Part shown: piece after piece, positions 14,223-14,548 of the stretch | Numbering within the stretch: position 1 is the stretch's first letter | Layout of the letters: every line of letters begins with the position of its first letter | DNA from: Clostridia bacterium | GTDB taxonomy: Bacteria > Bacillota_A > Clostridia > TANB77 > CAG-508 | Direction: 5' to 3' | DNA length: 14,548 bases | Assembly (NCBI GenBank): GCA_022791475.1 | Contig: JAAVZD010000002.1 | Location: 1 to 14,548, forward strand | Program-made: the position numbers and the translations under genes | The notes under the pieces: generated by a model | Databases searched by the model: none | Seen by the model: the letters and a program-made list of their open reading frames with translations, nothing else | Told to the model about the DNA's origin: nothing

Positions 14223-14548
14223 ATGAAAAAAGTAATTTCAACTATTTTGCTGATAACTCTATTTTTATCGGCAATATCAACAGTAGTTTCAGCACAAAGT
14301 GCTAAAAATATTGAAAGTATAAGCAAAGATGGTACTTACTTAATTTATGTAGAAGGAATGTTAGATAAATCATTCCAATATGCAACATCTGAAAAACCAG
14401 ATCTAGAAATAGACAGTATAGAACTTAACTATATTGTAGCTTCAAAAGATGAAGAAAACAATAATGTAGTAACATTAGAAAACGAAGCAAAATACTTATA
14501 TGTTAAAGAAGGAGAAAACTTAACAGTAATAGAGTTGGACTTAACAAA
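14223..14548 (+). CDS. Secreted hypothetical protein, 5' part (partial)
   Basis: ATG 14223 follows AAAGGAGAGAG and opens a frame that runs off the window after 108 codons. The first 26 residues are a classical Sec signal peptide: MKKVIS, a hydrophobic stretch TILLITLFLSAISTVV, then SA-QS as the likely signal peptidase I cleavage site with no lipobox. The mature part is polar and acidic with beta-strand character (GTYLIYVEGMLDKSFQYATS); no family was recognised from the fragment. Confidence 0.8.
   Translation, partial: MKKVISTILLITLFLSAISTVVSAQSAKNIESISKDGTYLIYVEGMLDKSFQYATSEKPDLEIDSIELNYIVASKDEENNNVVTLENEAKYLYVKEGENLTVIELDLT

Overview
This window comes from a very AT-rich, low-GC Firmicute, most likely an uncultivated Clostridia-type bacterium. 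The evidence is AGA-dominated arginine usage, AGGAGG-type ribosome binding sites, TTGNNN-17-TATAAT promoters, spoVG with a sigma-H-type promoter, and the Asp23/AmaP/nusB/xseAB gene order. No RNA genes, CRISPR arrays or transposase genes were seen.

Layout: (1) 1-117, 5' end of spoVG on the minus strand with its upstream promoter; (2) 425-757, a small orphan gene with its own promoter and terminator; (3) 888-5348, recG then priA; (4) 5500-7117, def (peptide deformylase) and fmt (Met-tRNA formyltransferase), separated and preceded by palindromic MITE-like spacers; (5) 7160-8478, two tandem paralogous minus-strand genes predicted to be repetitive beta-strand proteins; (6) 8704-12757, a long plus-strand run: Asp23-family protein, AmaP-like membrane protein, DUF2273-like membrane peptide, nusB, xseA, a membrane-anchored hypothetical, xseB and a divergent PAP2-family membrane protein; (7) 12762-12863, a 32-bp perfect inverted repeat; (8) 12953-14548, a hypothetical soluble protein, a small minus-strand gene, and the start of a secreted protein that runs off the window.

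The main finding is a repeated +1 frameshift at in-frame CGG codons. RecG, PriA (twice) and exonuclease VII large subunit (XseA) read as complete, family-length proteins only if the ribosome ignores the C of a CGG codon and decodes the next three bases (GGA or GGT) as glycine. Sites are C1764 (RecG Walker A, GS^GKT), C3814 (PriA Walker A, GS^GKT), C5279 (PriA C-terminus) and C10434 (XseA, codon 2, directly after the start ATG). CGG is otherwise absent in frame from every recognisable gene here. At least ten C-GGA strings where the C is the third base of a codon leave the frame intact, which argues against a sequence-specific base-calling artefact. Only two other in-frame CGG codons exist, at codon 5 and codon 6 of two unrecognised genes, where a +1 shift would end translation within a few codons. 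The parsimonious reading is that CGG is an unassigned or starved codon that causes +1 frameshifting, or that CGGN is read as a four-base glycine codon. The three affected genes all act in recombination, replication restart or DNA repair. Whether this is regulation or a general decoding property cannot be decided from one window.
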